Source: an uncultured Clostridia bacterium (lineage in GTDB: Bacteria > Bacillota > Clostridia > Peptostreptococcales > Anaerovoracaceae). Taken from it: a stretch of DNA of 21,771 bases. Both the position numbers and the translations under genes were made by a program. The stretch spans positions 1-21,771 of the forward strand of contig CALHKP010000059.1 in NCBI GenBank assembly GCA_938034165.1. Reading direction: 5' to 3'. The notes beneath the pieces are model-generated. The model was given only the letters and a program-made list of their open reading frames with translations, did no database searches and was not told where the DNA came from. Positions 1 through 7,300 of the stretch are shown here, piece by piece. The first letter of the stretch is position 1, and every line of letters begins with the position of its first letter.

Positions 1-278
1 CAAAGTTCAAGGGACAGGTATACGTACTGAAGAAGGAAGAAGGCGGAAGACATACACCATTCTTCAATGGATACAGACCACAGTTCTACTTCAGAACAAC
101 AGACGTAACAGGAGATTTACAGTTACCAGAAGGAACAGAAATGTGCATGCCTGGAGATAACATCATCATGGAAATCACACTGATTACAGAAATCGCTATC
201 GAAGAAGGACTAAGATTCGCTATCAGAGAAGGCGGAAGAACAGTAGGTTCAGGCGTAGTAACAGAAATTATCGAATAA
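1..278 (+). CDS. tuf: Elongation factor Tu, C-terminal part (gene cut by the window edge)
   Basis: EF-Tu is the GTPase that brings aminoacyl-tRNA to the ribosome. Only the last 91 codons are present, read in the frame that starts at base 3; the stop codon is TAA at 276-278. The translated end matches domain III of EF-Tu, including HTPFFNGYRPQFYFRT, TGDLQLPEG, MPGDN and the terminal REGGRTVGSGVVTEIIE. Codons are strongly biased (GAA, AGA, ATC, ACA), as expected for one of the most abundant proteins. The GTP-binding domain lies upstream of the window. The gene is followed at once by a strong terminator, so it is the last gene of its unit, probably the str operon, although that cannot be seen here. 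Confidence 0.98.
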   Translation, partial: KFKGQVYVLKKEEGGRHTPFFNGYRPQFYFRTTDVTGDLQLPEGTEMCMPGDNIIMEITLITEIAIEEGLRFAIREGGRTVGSGVVTEIIE

Positions 279-302
279 TTGCAAATAGTAATAAATCGAT
301 TC

Positions 303-333
303 AAAAGACCAATGCGAAAGCATTGGTCTTTTT
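303..333 (+). terminator. Rho-independent terminator of tuf
   Basis: The arm AAAAGACCAATGC (303-315), a GAAA tetraloop (316-319) and a fully complementary arm running into a T run (320-333) form a 13-bp stem. It sits 25 bases after the tuf stop codon. Confidence 0.95.
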
Positions 334-435
334 GCGTAGGTGGCACTTGACGCATGTTTTAAATGGTGAGAGTTATGAATTTATAACAGACCGTTTCGTG
401 TATAAAATTTTTCTAGAATTTTTTTCTAAAAAGTG

Positions 436-464
436 TTGACACAAGGTAAATTGCGTTGTAATAT
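436..464 (+). promoter_or_regulatory. Promoter of the amino acid ABC transporter operon
   Basis: A perfect -35 box TTGACA (436-441) is followed after 17 bp by TAATAT (459-464) as the -10 box. It lies in an AT-rich stretch and would give an A-rich 5' leader of about 95 nt with no obvious riboswitch. The space between the tuf terminator and this promoter (334-435) contains nothing I can assign. Confidence 0.75.
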
Positions 465-566
465 ATGGGTACAGTAATTTAACACAGTAAAGCGATAACG
501 CAAGAAAGCAAAACGAAGATACAAGTAATTCAAAAGAACAAAAACGAAAGGAAACGGTAAAGAACT

Positions 567-1376
567 ATGAAAAAGAAATTAATGGCACTGGGACTTATAG
601 CAGTTATGGCAGTTGGAACATTTGCAATGACAGGATGCGGGGAAGACAAGAAAGAAAGCAAAGACAGCGATACTCTTGTAGTTGGTCTAGATGATACATT
701 CGCTCCTATGGGCTTCAGAGACGAAAATGGAGACCTGGTAGGTTTTGATATTGATCTTGCAAATGCAGTAGGTGAAGAACTGGGCATGAAAGTAGAATTC
801 AAGCCTATTGATTGGGATGCTAAGGACATGGAACTTAAGTCAGGCAAAATCGACTGCGTATGGAACGGAATGTCAATCACACCTGAAAGAAAAGAAGCAA
901 TGACACTGAGCAACAAATACCTGGATAACAAAATCGTTCTTATGAAGCTTGCAAAGAATGACCTTGATATTACAGACCCTTCACAGCTTGCAAATGTTAA
1001 AATCGGAACTCAGGTTGATTCATCAGCTTTGGAAATGTTGAAGAAAAACGAAGCATATGATTCATTCGCTTCGAACATCAGCGAATATGACACATATGAT
1101 ACAGCAATAATGGATCTGAAGGCAGGAAGAATTGATGTTATCGCAGTTGACCAGGTTCTTGGTGAATACAAGAATAACAACATGAACGGAGAACTTGCAG
1201 AATGTACATATTCATTGGGAGCTGACTACTATGTAATAGGCTTCAAGAAGGGCAACGACGAACTTAAGGATAAGGTAAATGACGCAATTAAAGCGCTTTT
1301 AGATAACGGCAAAGCAGAAGAAATCAGCAAGAAATGGTTCGGAAAAAATATAGTTGTATTTGAAGAAGTAGAGTAA
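567..1376 (+). CDS. Amino acid ABC transporter substrate-binding lipoprotein
   Basis: This is the extracellular binding protein of a polar amino acid importer (family 3 solute-binding proteins). The 269-residue product starts with a lipoprotein signal: MKKK, a hydrophobic stretch, and a lipobox AMTGC with the acylated cysteine at residue 24. The mature protein has a short Lys/Asp/Ser-rich linker and then the periplasmic-binding-protein fold from about residue 36, with VVGLDDTFAPMGF, GFDIDLANAVGEELG and the hinge-region GKIDCVWNGMSITPER. The start is the first ATG; the Shine-Dalgarno-like AAAGGAAA lies somewhat far upstream (547-554). Its permease and ATPase follow in the same order and strand. 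The ligand cannot be read from the sequence; cystine, glutamine or histidine are all plausible. Codon use resembles highly expressed genes, as expected for a binding protein needed in excess. Confidence 0.95.
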   Translation: MKKKLMALGLIAVMAVGTFAMTGCGEDKKESKDSDTLVVGLDDTFAPMGFRDENGDLVGFDIDLANAVGEELGMKVEFKPIDWDAKDMELKSGKIDCVWNGMSITPERKEAMTLSNKYLDNKIVLMKLAKNDLDITDPSQLANVKIGTQVDSSALEMLKKNEAYDSFASNISEYDTYDTAIMDLKAGRIDVIAVDQVLGEYKNNNMNGELAECTYSLGADYYVIGFKKGNDELKDKVNDAIKALLDNGKAEEISKKWFGKNIVVFEEVE

Positions 1377-1398
1377 TATAATTAGATTTAAGTGCTGT

Positions 1399-1422
1399 TC
1401 ACGCCGGGATAACCCGGCGTGA
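1399..1422 (+). promoter_or_regulatory. Intra-operon hairpin between binding protein and permease genes
   Basis: TCACGCCGGG (1399-1408), loop ATAA and CCCGGCGTGA (1413-1422) form a perfect 10-bp GC-rich stem. It is not followed by a proper T run (TTAATCAT), so it is unlikely to be a full terminator. A stable hairpin just after a binding-protein gene is a known way of protecting the upstream mRNA segment from 3' decay or of partly attenuating downstream genes; that role is inferred here. Confidence 0.7.
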
Positions 1423-1453
1423 TTAATCATGTGCATGAAAGAAAGGAACAGAA

Positions 1454-2110
1454 ATGGATCAGGTAATTGCATCACTGCCGTTTATGCTAAAATCCACTCT
1501 AACTACGGCGGAAATATTTATTTTAACAATAGTTTTGTCACTACCCCTTGGATTTCCTATTACACTTGGAATGAATAGCAAATTCAAGCCCCTCAGCTAC
1601 ATATGCAAAGTGTATGTCTGGATATTCAGAGGAACTCCTTTGATGCTGCAGATATTCTTTTTCTATTTCTTTTTCCCGATTTATCTGAAGATAGATATTT
1701 CGGCATTCTGGGCTGTGATACTGACATTTGTTCTTAACTATGCTGCTTATTTTGCGGAAATATACAGAGGCGGAATCAACAGTATTGACAGAGGACAGTA
1801 CGAGGCTGCACACGCTTTGGGTCTTTCTAAGAGACAGACAATGGTTGATATCATACTTCCTCAGACAATGAAGGCTATTCTGCCGCCGGTAGTAAACGAG
1901 GCAATTACCCTTGTCAAGGACACTGCATTGGCATCGGTTATTCCTGTTATTGAATTGATGAAAGCGACAAACAGTGCCGTTAACAGATTATCCAGCATGA
2001 TGCCGTTTGTATTTGCAGCTTTGATTTATCTGGTTCTTACAGCAATTCTTACGGCTATTGCAAGCAAGCTGGAACAGCATTTCAAGAGATATGACGCTAA
2101 GGAGGAATAG
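1454..2110 (+). CDS. Amino acid ABC transporter permease (HisM/GlnP family)
   Basis: This is the membrane-spanning subunit of the importer. The 218-residue protein is very hydrophobic, with about five predicted helices. It carries the family motif RGTPL near residue 59 and the cytoplasmic EAA loop (roughly residues 103-130: EIYRGGINSIDRGQYEAAHALGLSKRQ) that docks on the ATPase. Length is normal for a single HisM/GlnP-type subunit, and only one permease gene is present, so the transporter probably uses a homodimer. AAAGGAA about 8-10 bases before the ATG serves as ribosome binding site. The stop overlaps the ribosome-binding region of the ATPase gene, implying translational coupling. Confidence 0.95.
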   Translation: MDQVIASLPFMLKSTLTTAEIFILTIVLSLPLGFPITLGMNSKFKPLSYICKVYVWIFRGTPLMLQIFFFYFFFPIYLKIDISAFWAVILTFVLNYAAYFAEIYRGGINSIDRGQYEAAHALGLSKRQTMVDIILPQTMKAILPPVVNEAITLVKDTALASVIPVIELMKATNSAVNRLSSMMPFVFAALIYLVLTAILTAIASKLEQHFKRYDAKEE

Positions 2111-2112
2111 TG

Positions 2113-2811
2113 ATGGTGAACGAAAATATATTAGAGATGAAAAACATTGTCAAAGATTATGAAGGCTTCAAAGCGGTTGACAATGTGGACTTTTCTGTGA
2201 AAAAGGGCGAAATCGTTGCTATTATAGGACCTTCCGGTTCCGGCAAAAGTTCTTTGCTCAGATGTATAAACGGCCTTAGCAAAATAACATCAGGGGAAAT
2301 GGTTTTAAACGGTGAGACCGGTATGGTGTTTCAGCACTTTAATCTTTTTCCTCATATGACATGTCTTGAGAATGTAATTTACGCTCCTGTTAATGTCAAG
2401 AAGATGAAGAAAGATGCGGCAACAAAAAAAGCTATGGAGCTTCTTGCTATGGTAGGCCTTGAATCCAAGGCAAATGTTTACCCTGCACAGATTTCAGGAG
2501 GACAGAAGCAGAGAGTAGCCATTGCCAGAGCTCTTGCTATGGAACCTGACATTATGCTCTTTGACGAACCTACATCCGCTCTTGACCCTGAGATTACGGG
2601 AGAGGTTCTGAATGTAATGAAAAAGCTTGCGGGATACCACATGACTATGGTGGTTGTAACTCACGAAATGGTATTTGCAAGAGAGGTTGCCGACAGAGTC
2701 GTATTTATGGATAACGGAGTTATTGTGGAGCAGGGAACGCCTGCCGAAATCTTTGATAATCCGCAAAACCCAAGATTAAAGTCGTTTTTGAGTTCGATGC
2801 TGAATTACTAA
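2113..2811 (+). CDS. Amino acid ABC transporter ATP-binding protein (compact form)
   Basis: This is the ATPase that powers the importer. From the ATG at 2113 (AGGAGG at 2099-2104, 8-base spacing, preferred over the in-frame GTG at 2110) the product is 232 residues. Visible motifs are Walker A GPSGSGKS (39-46), Q-loop Gln74, signature ISGGQ (127-131), Walker B IMLFDE (147-152), the SALD D-loop and the switch His184. The segment between Walker A and the Q-loop is short: Lys45 to Gln74 is 29 residues, whereas E. coli GlnQ from memory has about 44. The missing stretch falls between VLNG and GMVFQ, in the antiparallel beta region. All catalytic motifs are intact, so the protein should be active. 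It is the last gene of the operon and is followed by a terminator. Confidence 0.95.
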   Translation: MVNENILEMKNIVKDYEGFKAVDNVDFSVKKGEIVAIIGPSGSGKSSLLRCINGLSKITSGEMVLNGETGMVFQHFNLFPHMTCLENVIYAPVNVKKMKKDAATKKAMELLAMVGLESKANVYPAQISGGQKQRVAIARALAMEPDIMLFDEPTSALDPEITGEVLNVMKKLAGYHMTMVVVTHEMVFAREVADRVVFMDNGVIVEQGTPAEIFDNPQNPRLKSFLSSMLNY

Positions 2812-2830
2812 ATATAGAATTGAAGATGTT

Positions 2831-2859
2831 GCAGCTTGTGCTTACAGGCTGCTTTTTTT
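2831..2859 (+). terminator. Rho-independent terminator of the ABC transporter operon
   Basis: GCAGCTTGT (2831-2839), loop GCTT and ACAGGCTGC (2844-2852) form a 9-bp stem with one G-T pair, directly followed by seven T residues. Confidence 0.93.
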
Positions 2860-2860
2860 A

Positions 2861-2889
2861 TTGCAAGCCACAAGATATAGTGATATAAT
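2861..2889 (+). promoter_or_regulatory. Promoter of nrdJ
   Basis: TTGCAA (2861-2866) as -35, a 17-bp spacer and a perfect TATAAT (2884-2889) as -10. TG at 2881-2882 makes it an extended -10. The -35 box begins right after the T run of the preceding terminator, so the two units are packed back to back. The leader would be about 50 nt, too short for a B12 riboswitch, and none is seen. Confidence 0.8.
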
Positions 2890-2946
2890 AGGACACATTA
2901 AAGGATTATTAAAGCAAGTATTGTAGTTTATATTGGGAGAAAAGAA

Positions 2947-5238
2947 ATGGCGATTAGTGAAATCAGTAAAAATGCCATTCAGGTTCTAGAGAAACGTTAT
3001 CTCGGAAAAGATGAAGAAGGCAACCTGAATGAGACAGTAGAAGGTATGTTTCGCAGAGTGGCAAATACTATTGCTGCAGTGGATGCGAATTATGACAACA
3101 CGGTAAATACAGGAGAAGTGAGCGACGAATTTTTTGAGCTTATGACAGATCTTAAGTTCCTTCCGAACTCACCTACTTTGATGAACGCAGGCAAAACTCT
3201 AGGTCAACTTTCGGCCTGTTTTGTTTTGCCGGTGGAAGACAGCATGGAAGGAATTTTTGATTCTGTAAAGAATGCTGCTTTGATTCACAAATCAGGCGGT
3301 GGCACGGGATTTTCGTTTTCGAGACTTCGCCAGAGTGGTTCGGCAGTAAAGTCAACAGGTGGTATTGCCAGCGGACCGGTAAGCTTCATGAAGGTGTTTA
3401 ATGCTGCAACAGAGGCGGTTAAGCAGGGCGGAACGAGAAGAGGCGCAAACATGGGAGTTCTCAGAGTGGATCACCCGGATATTCTGGAATTCATCAACTG
3501 CAAGGCGGATAATAAAGAAATAACTAATTTTAATATAAGCGTGGGCATAACAGAAGCGTTTATGGAAGCGGTGGAAAACGAGAGCGAGTATGACCTGATA
3601 GATCCAAGAAGCAAGACGGTTGTGGGTCATCTGAGTGCGGTAAAGGTTTTTGATCTGATTGTTGACCATGCTTGGAGAAACGGCGAACCGGGAATCATCT
3701 TCCTGGACAGACTGAACAGAGATAATGTAATTCCTACAGAAGGCGAGATTGAAAGCACTAATCCTTGTGGCGAGCAGCCGCTTTTACCATACGAAAGCTG
3801 TAACCTAGGATCAATAAACCTGGTCAAGATGCTGAGGAAAACTTTGACAGGATATGAATTTGATTTTGGTCTTCTGGAAGAGACGGTGAGAAAGGCTGTA
3901 CACTTCCTGGATAATGTAATCGATGCGAATAATTATCCGTTGGAGAAGATTTCTGAAACCACAAGAGCTTCAAGAAAAATCGGACTTGGAGTTATGGGTT
4001 GGGCAGATTCCCTCCTCCTTATGGGGATTCCGTACAATTCACAGGAAGCAGTGGCGCTTGCAGAAAAGGTTATGGGATTTATCAATAATGCAGGCCATGC
4101 AGCAAGTTCAACCCTGGCAGCGAAGAGAGGTACATTCCCGCTGTTTGAGGTAAGTACACTTGCAGAAGGCGAGATTATGAGAAATGCAACGGTGACAACT
4201 ATAGCACCTACGGGAACCCTTTCTATAATAGGGGGTTGTTCTTCAGGTGTTGAACCTGTGTTTGCATATGCATATATCAGATATATCATGGACGGAACCG
4301 AAATGATAGAAGTAAATCCTATCCTAACAATGAAACTCAAGGAACTGGGGCTTTACAACGAGGGAATTCTTGCGAGAATCGCAAAGGAAGGAACCGTTGC
4401 TCACATCGAAGAAATTCCGCAGGAAGTAAGAGATGTATTTGTATGCTCACATGATATCAAACCTGTGGACCACATCAAGATGCAGGCGGCGTTCCAGAGA
4501 CACACCGATAACGCCGTTTCAAAGACAGTAAACTTCCCGAAGGAGGCAACAAGAGCCGAAGTTAGAGATGTTTATATGCTGGCATACAAAGAAGGCTGTA
4601 AAGGCGTGACAATCTATCGTGACGGAAGCCGTGAAGAACAGGTTCTGAACATTGGAAAAGTGAACAAAGAAGAAACACCGGAAACTATGCCGATTCAGCA
4701 GAAGAAGGGCTATGGTCACATTGAGCCAAGACCACGTCCTGAAATAACCAAGGGATTCACAGAAAGAGTAAAAATCGGATGCGGAAACCTTTATATCACA
4801 ACAAACTATGATGAAAATGGCATTTGCGAAGTATTCACAAGCACAGGAAAAGCTGGTGGCTGTCCTAGCCAGAGTGAAGCGACTGCGAGACTTGTTTCTG
4901 TAGCACTTAGAAGCGGAATCTCAATCAATGAGGTTTACGATCAGCTAAAGGGAATCAGATGTCCGTCAACAATAAGACAGCAGGGGATGACTTGCACATC
5001 ATGTCCTGATGCAATTGCAAAAGTTATAATGAAAGTATCAAAACAAATAGAATCAGAAGAAAATGCAGGAAAACTTCCTCAGCCTGAATCAGAAAAGCTG
5101 AAGAAAAAACCTGAACCCGCAAAAGAAGTTCCGGCAACGGCAGGAGAAATCCACTCGTGCCCTGAATGCGGAAGCGTAGTTGAACACGAAGGCGGCTGCG
5201 TAATCTGCAGAAACTGCGGCTTTTCAAAATGCGGTTAA
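2947..5238 (+). CDS. nrdJ: Adenosylcobalamin-dependent ribonucleotide reductase (class II)
   Basis: The enzyme reduces ribonucleotides to deoxyribonucleotides using a radical made from vitamin B12 coenzyme, so it needs neither oxygen nor a second subunit. The 763-residue protein has an N-terminal ATP-cone-like/RNR region, NSPTLMNAG (74-82), Cys91 in SACFVLP, and NPCGE with the predicted thiyl Cys274, flanked by Asn272 and Glu276. Cys285 in ESCNLGSINL is 11 residues on and is expected to pair with Cys91 as the reducible disulfide. The phosphate-binding PTGTLS loop is at 421-426. A TSCPD domain occupies roughly residues 600-695, followed by a Lys/Glu/Pro-rich linker. The tail is a zinc-ribbon-like segment (Cys738, 741, 751, 754, 757, 762) ending GFSKCG, which probably re-reduces the active site. 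GGGAGA precedes the ATG. It is a single-gene unit. Confidence 0.96.
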   Translation: MAISEISKNAIQVLEKRYLGKDEEGNLNETVEGMFRRVANTIAAVDANYDNTVNTGEVSDEFFELMTDLKFLPNSPTLMNAGKTLGQLSACFVLPVEDSMEGIFDSVKNAALIHKSGGGTGFSFSRLRQSGSAVKSTGGIASGPVSFMKVFNAATEAVKQGGTRRGANMGVLRVDHPDILEFINCKADNKEITNFNISVGITEAFMEAVENESEYDLIDPRSKTVVGHLSAVKVFDLIVDHAWRNGEPGIIFLDRLNRDNVIPTEGEIESTNPCGEQPLLPYESCNLGSINLVKMLRKTLTGYEFDFGLLEETVRKAVHFLDNVIDANNYPLEKISETTRASRKIGLGVMGWADSLLLMGIPYNSQEAVALAEKVMGFINNAGHAASSTLAAKRGTFPLFEVSTLAEGEIMRNATVTTIAPTGTLSIIGGCSSGVEPVFAYAYIRYIMDGTEMIEVNPILTMKLKELGLYNEGILARIAKEGTVAHIEEIPQEVRDVFVCSHDIKPVDHIKMQAAFQRHTDNAVSKTVNFPKEATRAEVRDVYMLAYKEGCKGVTIYRDGSREEQVLNIGKVNKEETPETMPIQQKKGYGHIEPRPRPEITKGFTERVKIGCGNLYITTNYDENGICEVFTSTGKAGGCPSQSEATARLVSVALRSGISINEVYDQLKGIRCPSTIRQQGMTCTSCPDAIAKVIMKVSKQIESEENAGKLPQPESEKLKKKPEPAKEVPATAGEIHSCPECGSVVEHEGGCVICRNCGFSKCG

Positions 5239-5276
5239 AACGAAAGAACCAATTATTAAAACCTTACAAAATCAGT

Positions 5277-5315
5277 AAAAGTCCGGGAACCCCGAAGAAG
5301 GGTAACCGGACTTTT
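5277..5315. terminator. Bidirectional terminator between nrdJ and the patatin-like gene
   Basis: AAAAGTCCGG (5277-5286) pairs with CCGGACTTTT (5306-5315). Inside, ACCC (5289-5292) pairs with GGGT (5300-5303) after a small internal loop. The flanking A and T runs give a U tract on either strand, and the two convergent genes end on each side (stops near 5238 and 5320). Confidence 0.88.
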
Positions 5316-5319
5316 GCTG

Positions 5320-6486
5320 TTAAAGATTCTTTATCAGGAATTTTGCCATGGCGATTTCGTCTTTTAAAAGTTTTTGCATAGATTTGAGTTTTAGAATTTT
5401 GAGGGATTCTTCATCGTTCTCCGCTATCAGGTGAGCAAGAGCTACCACTAGAGTTTTTCGGTTGGCGGTTTTTAGTACATCCTTAATTTTATCGGGCGCA
5501 AGAATTTCTCTGTGATCGAAATTCAGTCTGTCATAGGTTTCAGTGTAAACATCTTTTACTGCTCTTGCAAGCTTTTCGAGAAACAGTTCTCTTCTGTAGA
5601 GGATAAGAGGGTCCAGCTCAAACAGCTTTGCACACAAATCCGCCTGCTGCAGAGCCTTCTTGTCAAAGGCCTGTTTAACAAAAGTGAAATAGTCACCGTC
5701 ATAAACATCAAGAGCCTTCATGGCATCCAGATACCCGATTCTCATAATTCTTTTGGTATTGCTTGTATCAAAGACCAGAAAACTTCCAAGGTCCCATTTT
5801 GGTTCTATCAGCAGAAGGTTTTCGATTCCTTCGAGATCCTTTGGATTATAGCGGCCTACGGCCTTCAGGTTGACTGCAATTATATCTGTCGCGCCGTGGT
5901 CTAGTGCCATTCTTACAGGAAGGTTGTTTTCGTATCCACCATCGATGAAGCTTTTGCCGTCTATTTCGTATGGCTGAACAGCCGGGAATGCAGAGGCACT
6001 TGCCGTTACATAATCCGCAAGGCGCCCTTTGGGAATATCCGAAATCCAAAGATAGTGAGGTTTCATTGCAGGAAATTCCACAGTCAAAAGTCCAAAATCT
6101 ATGGCACTTTCTCTTGCCTTTTTTTCATTTATAAATTGAGTTATTATTGATTGAAGCCCTTCAGTTCCGGCTCCGCCCTGACGAAAGAATTCTTTGGCAA
6201 AATCCTGTAGCTGTGCATCAGGCTCAACATCAAAGACCATATCGGTTTCCAGCTGTCTCCAAAGATTAGCCGCCGTTATCTGATCATCCTGAACAACCAT
6301 GACACCGTTTAAAGCACCCACCGATACTCCGGCAACCATGGCAAGTTCAATTCCCAGTTCGTCGATAGCTTGCCATACTCCACACTCATATGCGCCACGG
6401 GAGCCGCCGCCGCTGAATACAAGGGCTGTACGCTTTGTTTCGGAGGGTATACTTTTATTAAGTAAAGAATTAGTTTTGCCTTTCAT
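5320..6486 (-). CDS. Patatin-like phospholipase family protein
   Basis: This is a predicted serine lipid acyl hydrolase acting by a Ser-Asp dyad. The 388-residue protein has the oxyanion-hole GGGSRG at 26-31, the nucleophile elbow GVSVG with Ser55, and the DGG motif with catalytic Asp182. The patatin domain spans about residues 20-200. The remaining 190 or so residues are mostly helical and charged, and I do not recognise a family there. There is no signal peptide or membrane segment, so the protein is predicted to be cytosolic. AAGGAG lies 8 bases before the ATG. It is the only minus-strand gene here, divergent from the sirtuin operon, and its start region overlaps that operon's promoter. 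Its own promoter is unclear. The substrate is unknown; a membrane phospholipid is the usual inference. Confidence 0.93.
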   Translation of the reverse strand: MKGKTNSLLNKSIPSETKRTALVFSGGGSRGAYECGVWQAIDELGIELAMVAGVSVGALNGVMVVQDDQITAANLWRQLETDMVFDVEPDAQLQDFAKEFFRQGGAGTEGLQSIITQFINEKKARESAIDFGLLTVEFPAMKPHYLWISDIPKGRLADYVTASASAFPAVQPYEIDGKSFIDGGYENNLPVRMALDHGATDIIAVNLKAVGRYNPKDLEGIENLLLIEPKWDLGSFLVFDTSNTKRIMRIGYLDAMKALDVYDGDYFTFVKQAFDKKALQQADLCAKLFELDPLILYRRELFLEKLARAVKDVYTETYDRLNFDHREILAPDKIKDVLKTANRKTLVVALAHLIAENDEESLKILKLKSMQKLLKDEIAMAKFLIKNL

Positions 6487-6487
6487 A

Positions 6488-6516
6488 TTAACAACTCCTT
6501 CAAATTGTGATATACT
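6488..6516 (+). promoter_or_regulatory. Promoter of the sirtuin-surE-DUF2156 operon
   Basis: TTAACA (6488-6493), a 17-bp spacer and TATACT (6511-6516) with TG at 6508-6509, giving an extended -10. The -35 box lies right beside the start codon of the divergent patatin-like gene (6484-6486), and the promoter covers that gene's ribosome binding site. Confidence 0.75.
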
Positions 6517-6577
6517 GTACTAATTACACGTACCTTTATGATAGCACGAAAAAGTGCATAGTGAAAGGGTGATGAGA

Positions 6578-7300
6578 ATGGATGAAAGATTAAAAAGGGT
6601 AATTGAAAAAAGCAGCAACATCGTATTTTTCGGAGGCGCAGGGGTTTCGACAGAATCGAACATTCCAGATTTTCGTTCAGAGAGTGGACTTTATCATGCT
6701 AAGCAGGCATATGGATATTCTCCAGAGGAAATGCTGTCACACGACTTTTATATGAACAACAACGAAATGTTCTATAAATACTACAAAGAGAATTTAATAT
6801 ATGAGAATGAACAACCAAACAAAGCTCATCTGGCACTGGCAAAGCTAGAGGCTGAGGGAAAACTTAAGGCTGTTATTACACAGAACATAGACGGACTGCA
6901 CCAGAAAGCCGGAAGCAATACTGTATATGAACTTCATGGAAGTGTTTTGAGAAATTACTGCGAGAAGTGCGGAACCCCATATGATTTGTCATATATTATG
7001 GATGAGGGAAATTGCAAAAATGGAGTACCTTATTGCAGCTGCGGGGGAAGAATCAAACCTGACGTTGTTCTCTACGGGGAAATGCTGGACGAAAACTGCA
7101 TTTCAGGTGCTGTAGCGGCAATCCAGAGGGCAGACACTTTGATAATAGGAGGAACTTCTCTGGCTGTATATCCGGCAGCCGGACTGATTAACTATTTCGG
7201 AGGAGACACGCTTGTACTTATAAACAAGACGAAAACGCCATATGATGACAGAGCAGACCTTGTTATTTATGATGCAATCGGAAAGGTGATGGAATATTAA
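6578..7300 (+). CDS. NAD-dependent protein deacylase (sirtuin, Sir2 family)
   Basis: Sirtuins remove acyl groups from lysines while consuming NAD. The 240-residue product shows GAGVSTESNIPDFR (residues 20-33) for NAD binding, TQNIDGLHQKAG (101-112), the catalytic His120 in the LHG motif, and a zinc site of Cys128, Cys131, Cys153 and Cys155 (C-x2-C-x21-C-x-C). GGTSLAVYPAAGLI near residue 193 is the second NAD-binding segment. The ATG at 6578 was chosen because AAAGGG (6564-6569) is 8 bases upstream; an in-frame GTG at 6554 and ATG at 6572 are less well placed. The stop codon shares a base with the surE start, so translation is coupled. Likely targets are acetylated metabolic enzymes, which is inference from the family. 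Confidence 0.95.
   Translation: MDERLKRVIEKSSNIVFFGGAGVSTESNIPDFRSESGLYHAKQAYGYSPEEMLSHDFYMNNNEMFYKYYKENLIYENEQPNKAHLALAKLEAEGKLKAVITQNIDGLHQKAGSNTVYELHGSVLRNYCEKCGTPYDLSYIMDEGNCKNGVPYCSCGGRIKPDVVLYGEMLDENCISGAVAAIQRADTLIIGGTSLAVYPAAGLINYFGGDTLVLINKTKTPYDDRADLVIYDAIGKVMEY

Noticed and set aside
5320..6486. Patatin-like phospholipase as a CBASS-type defence effector
   Set aside because: No cyclase, sensor or other defence gene is nearby; the neighbours are housekeeping genes and the protein sits in its own unit.
6578..7300. Sirtuin as an NAD-depleting anti-phage protein
   Set aside because: It is a single-domain, zinc-binding deacylase of ordinary length with all catalytic motifs, and is not fused or linked to a defence partner.
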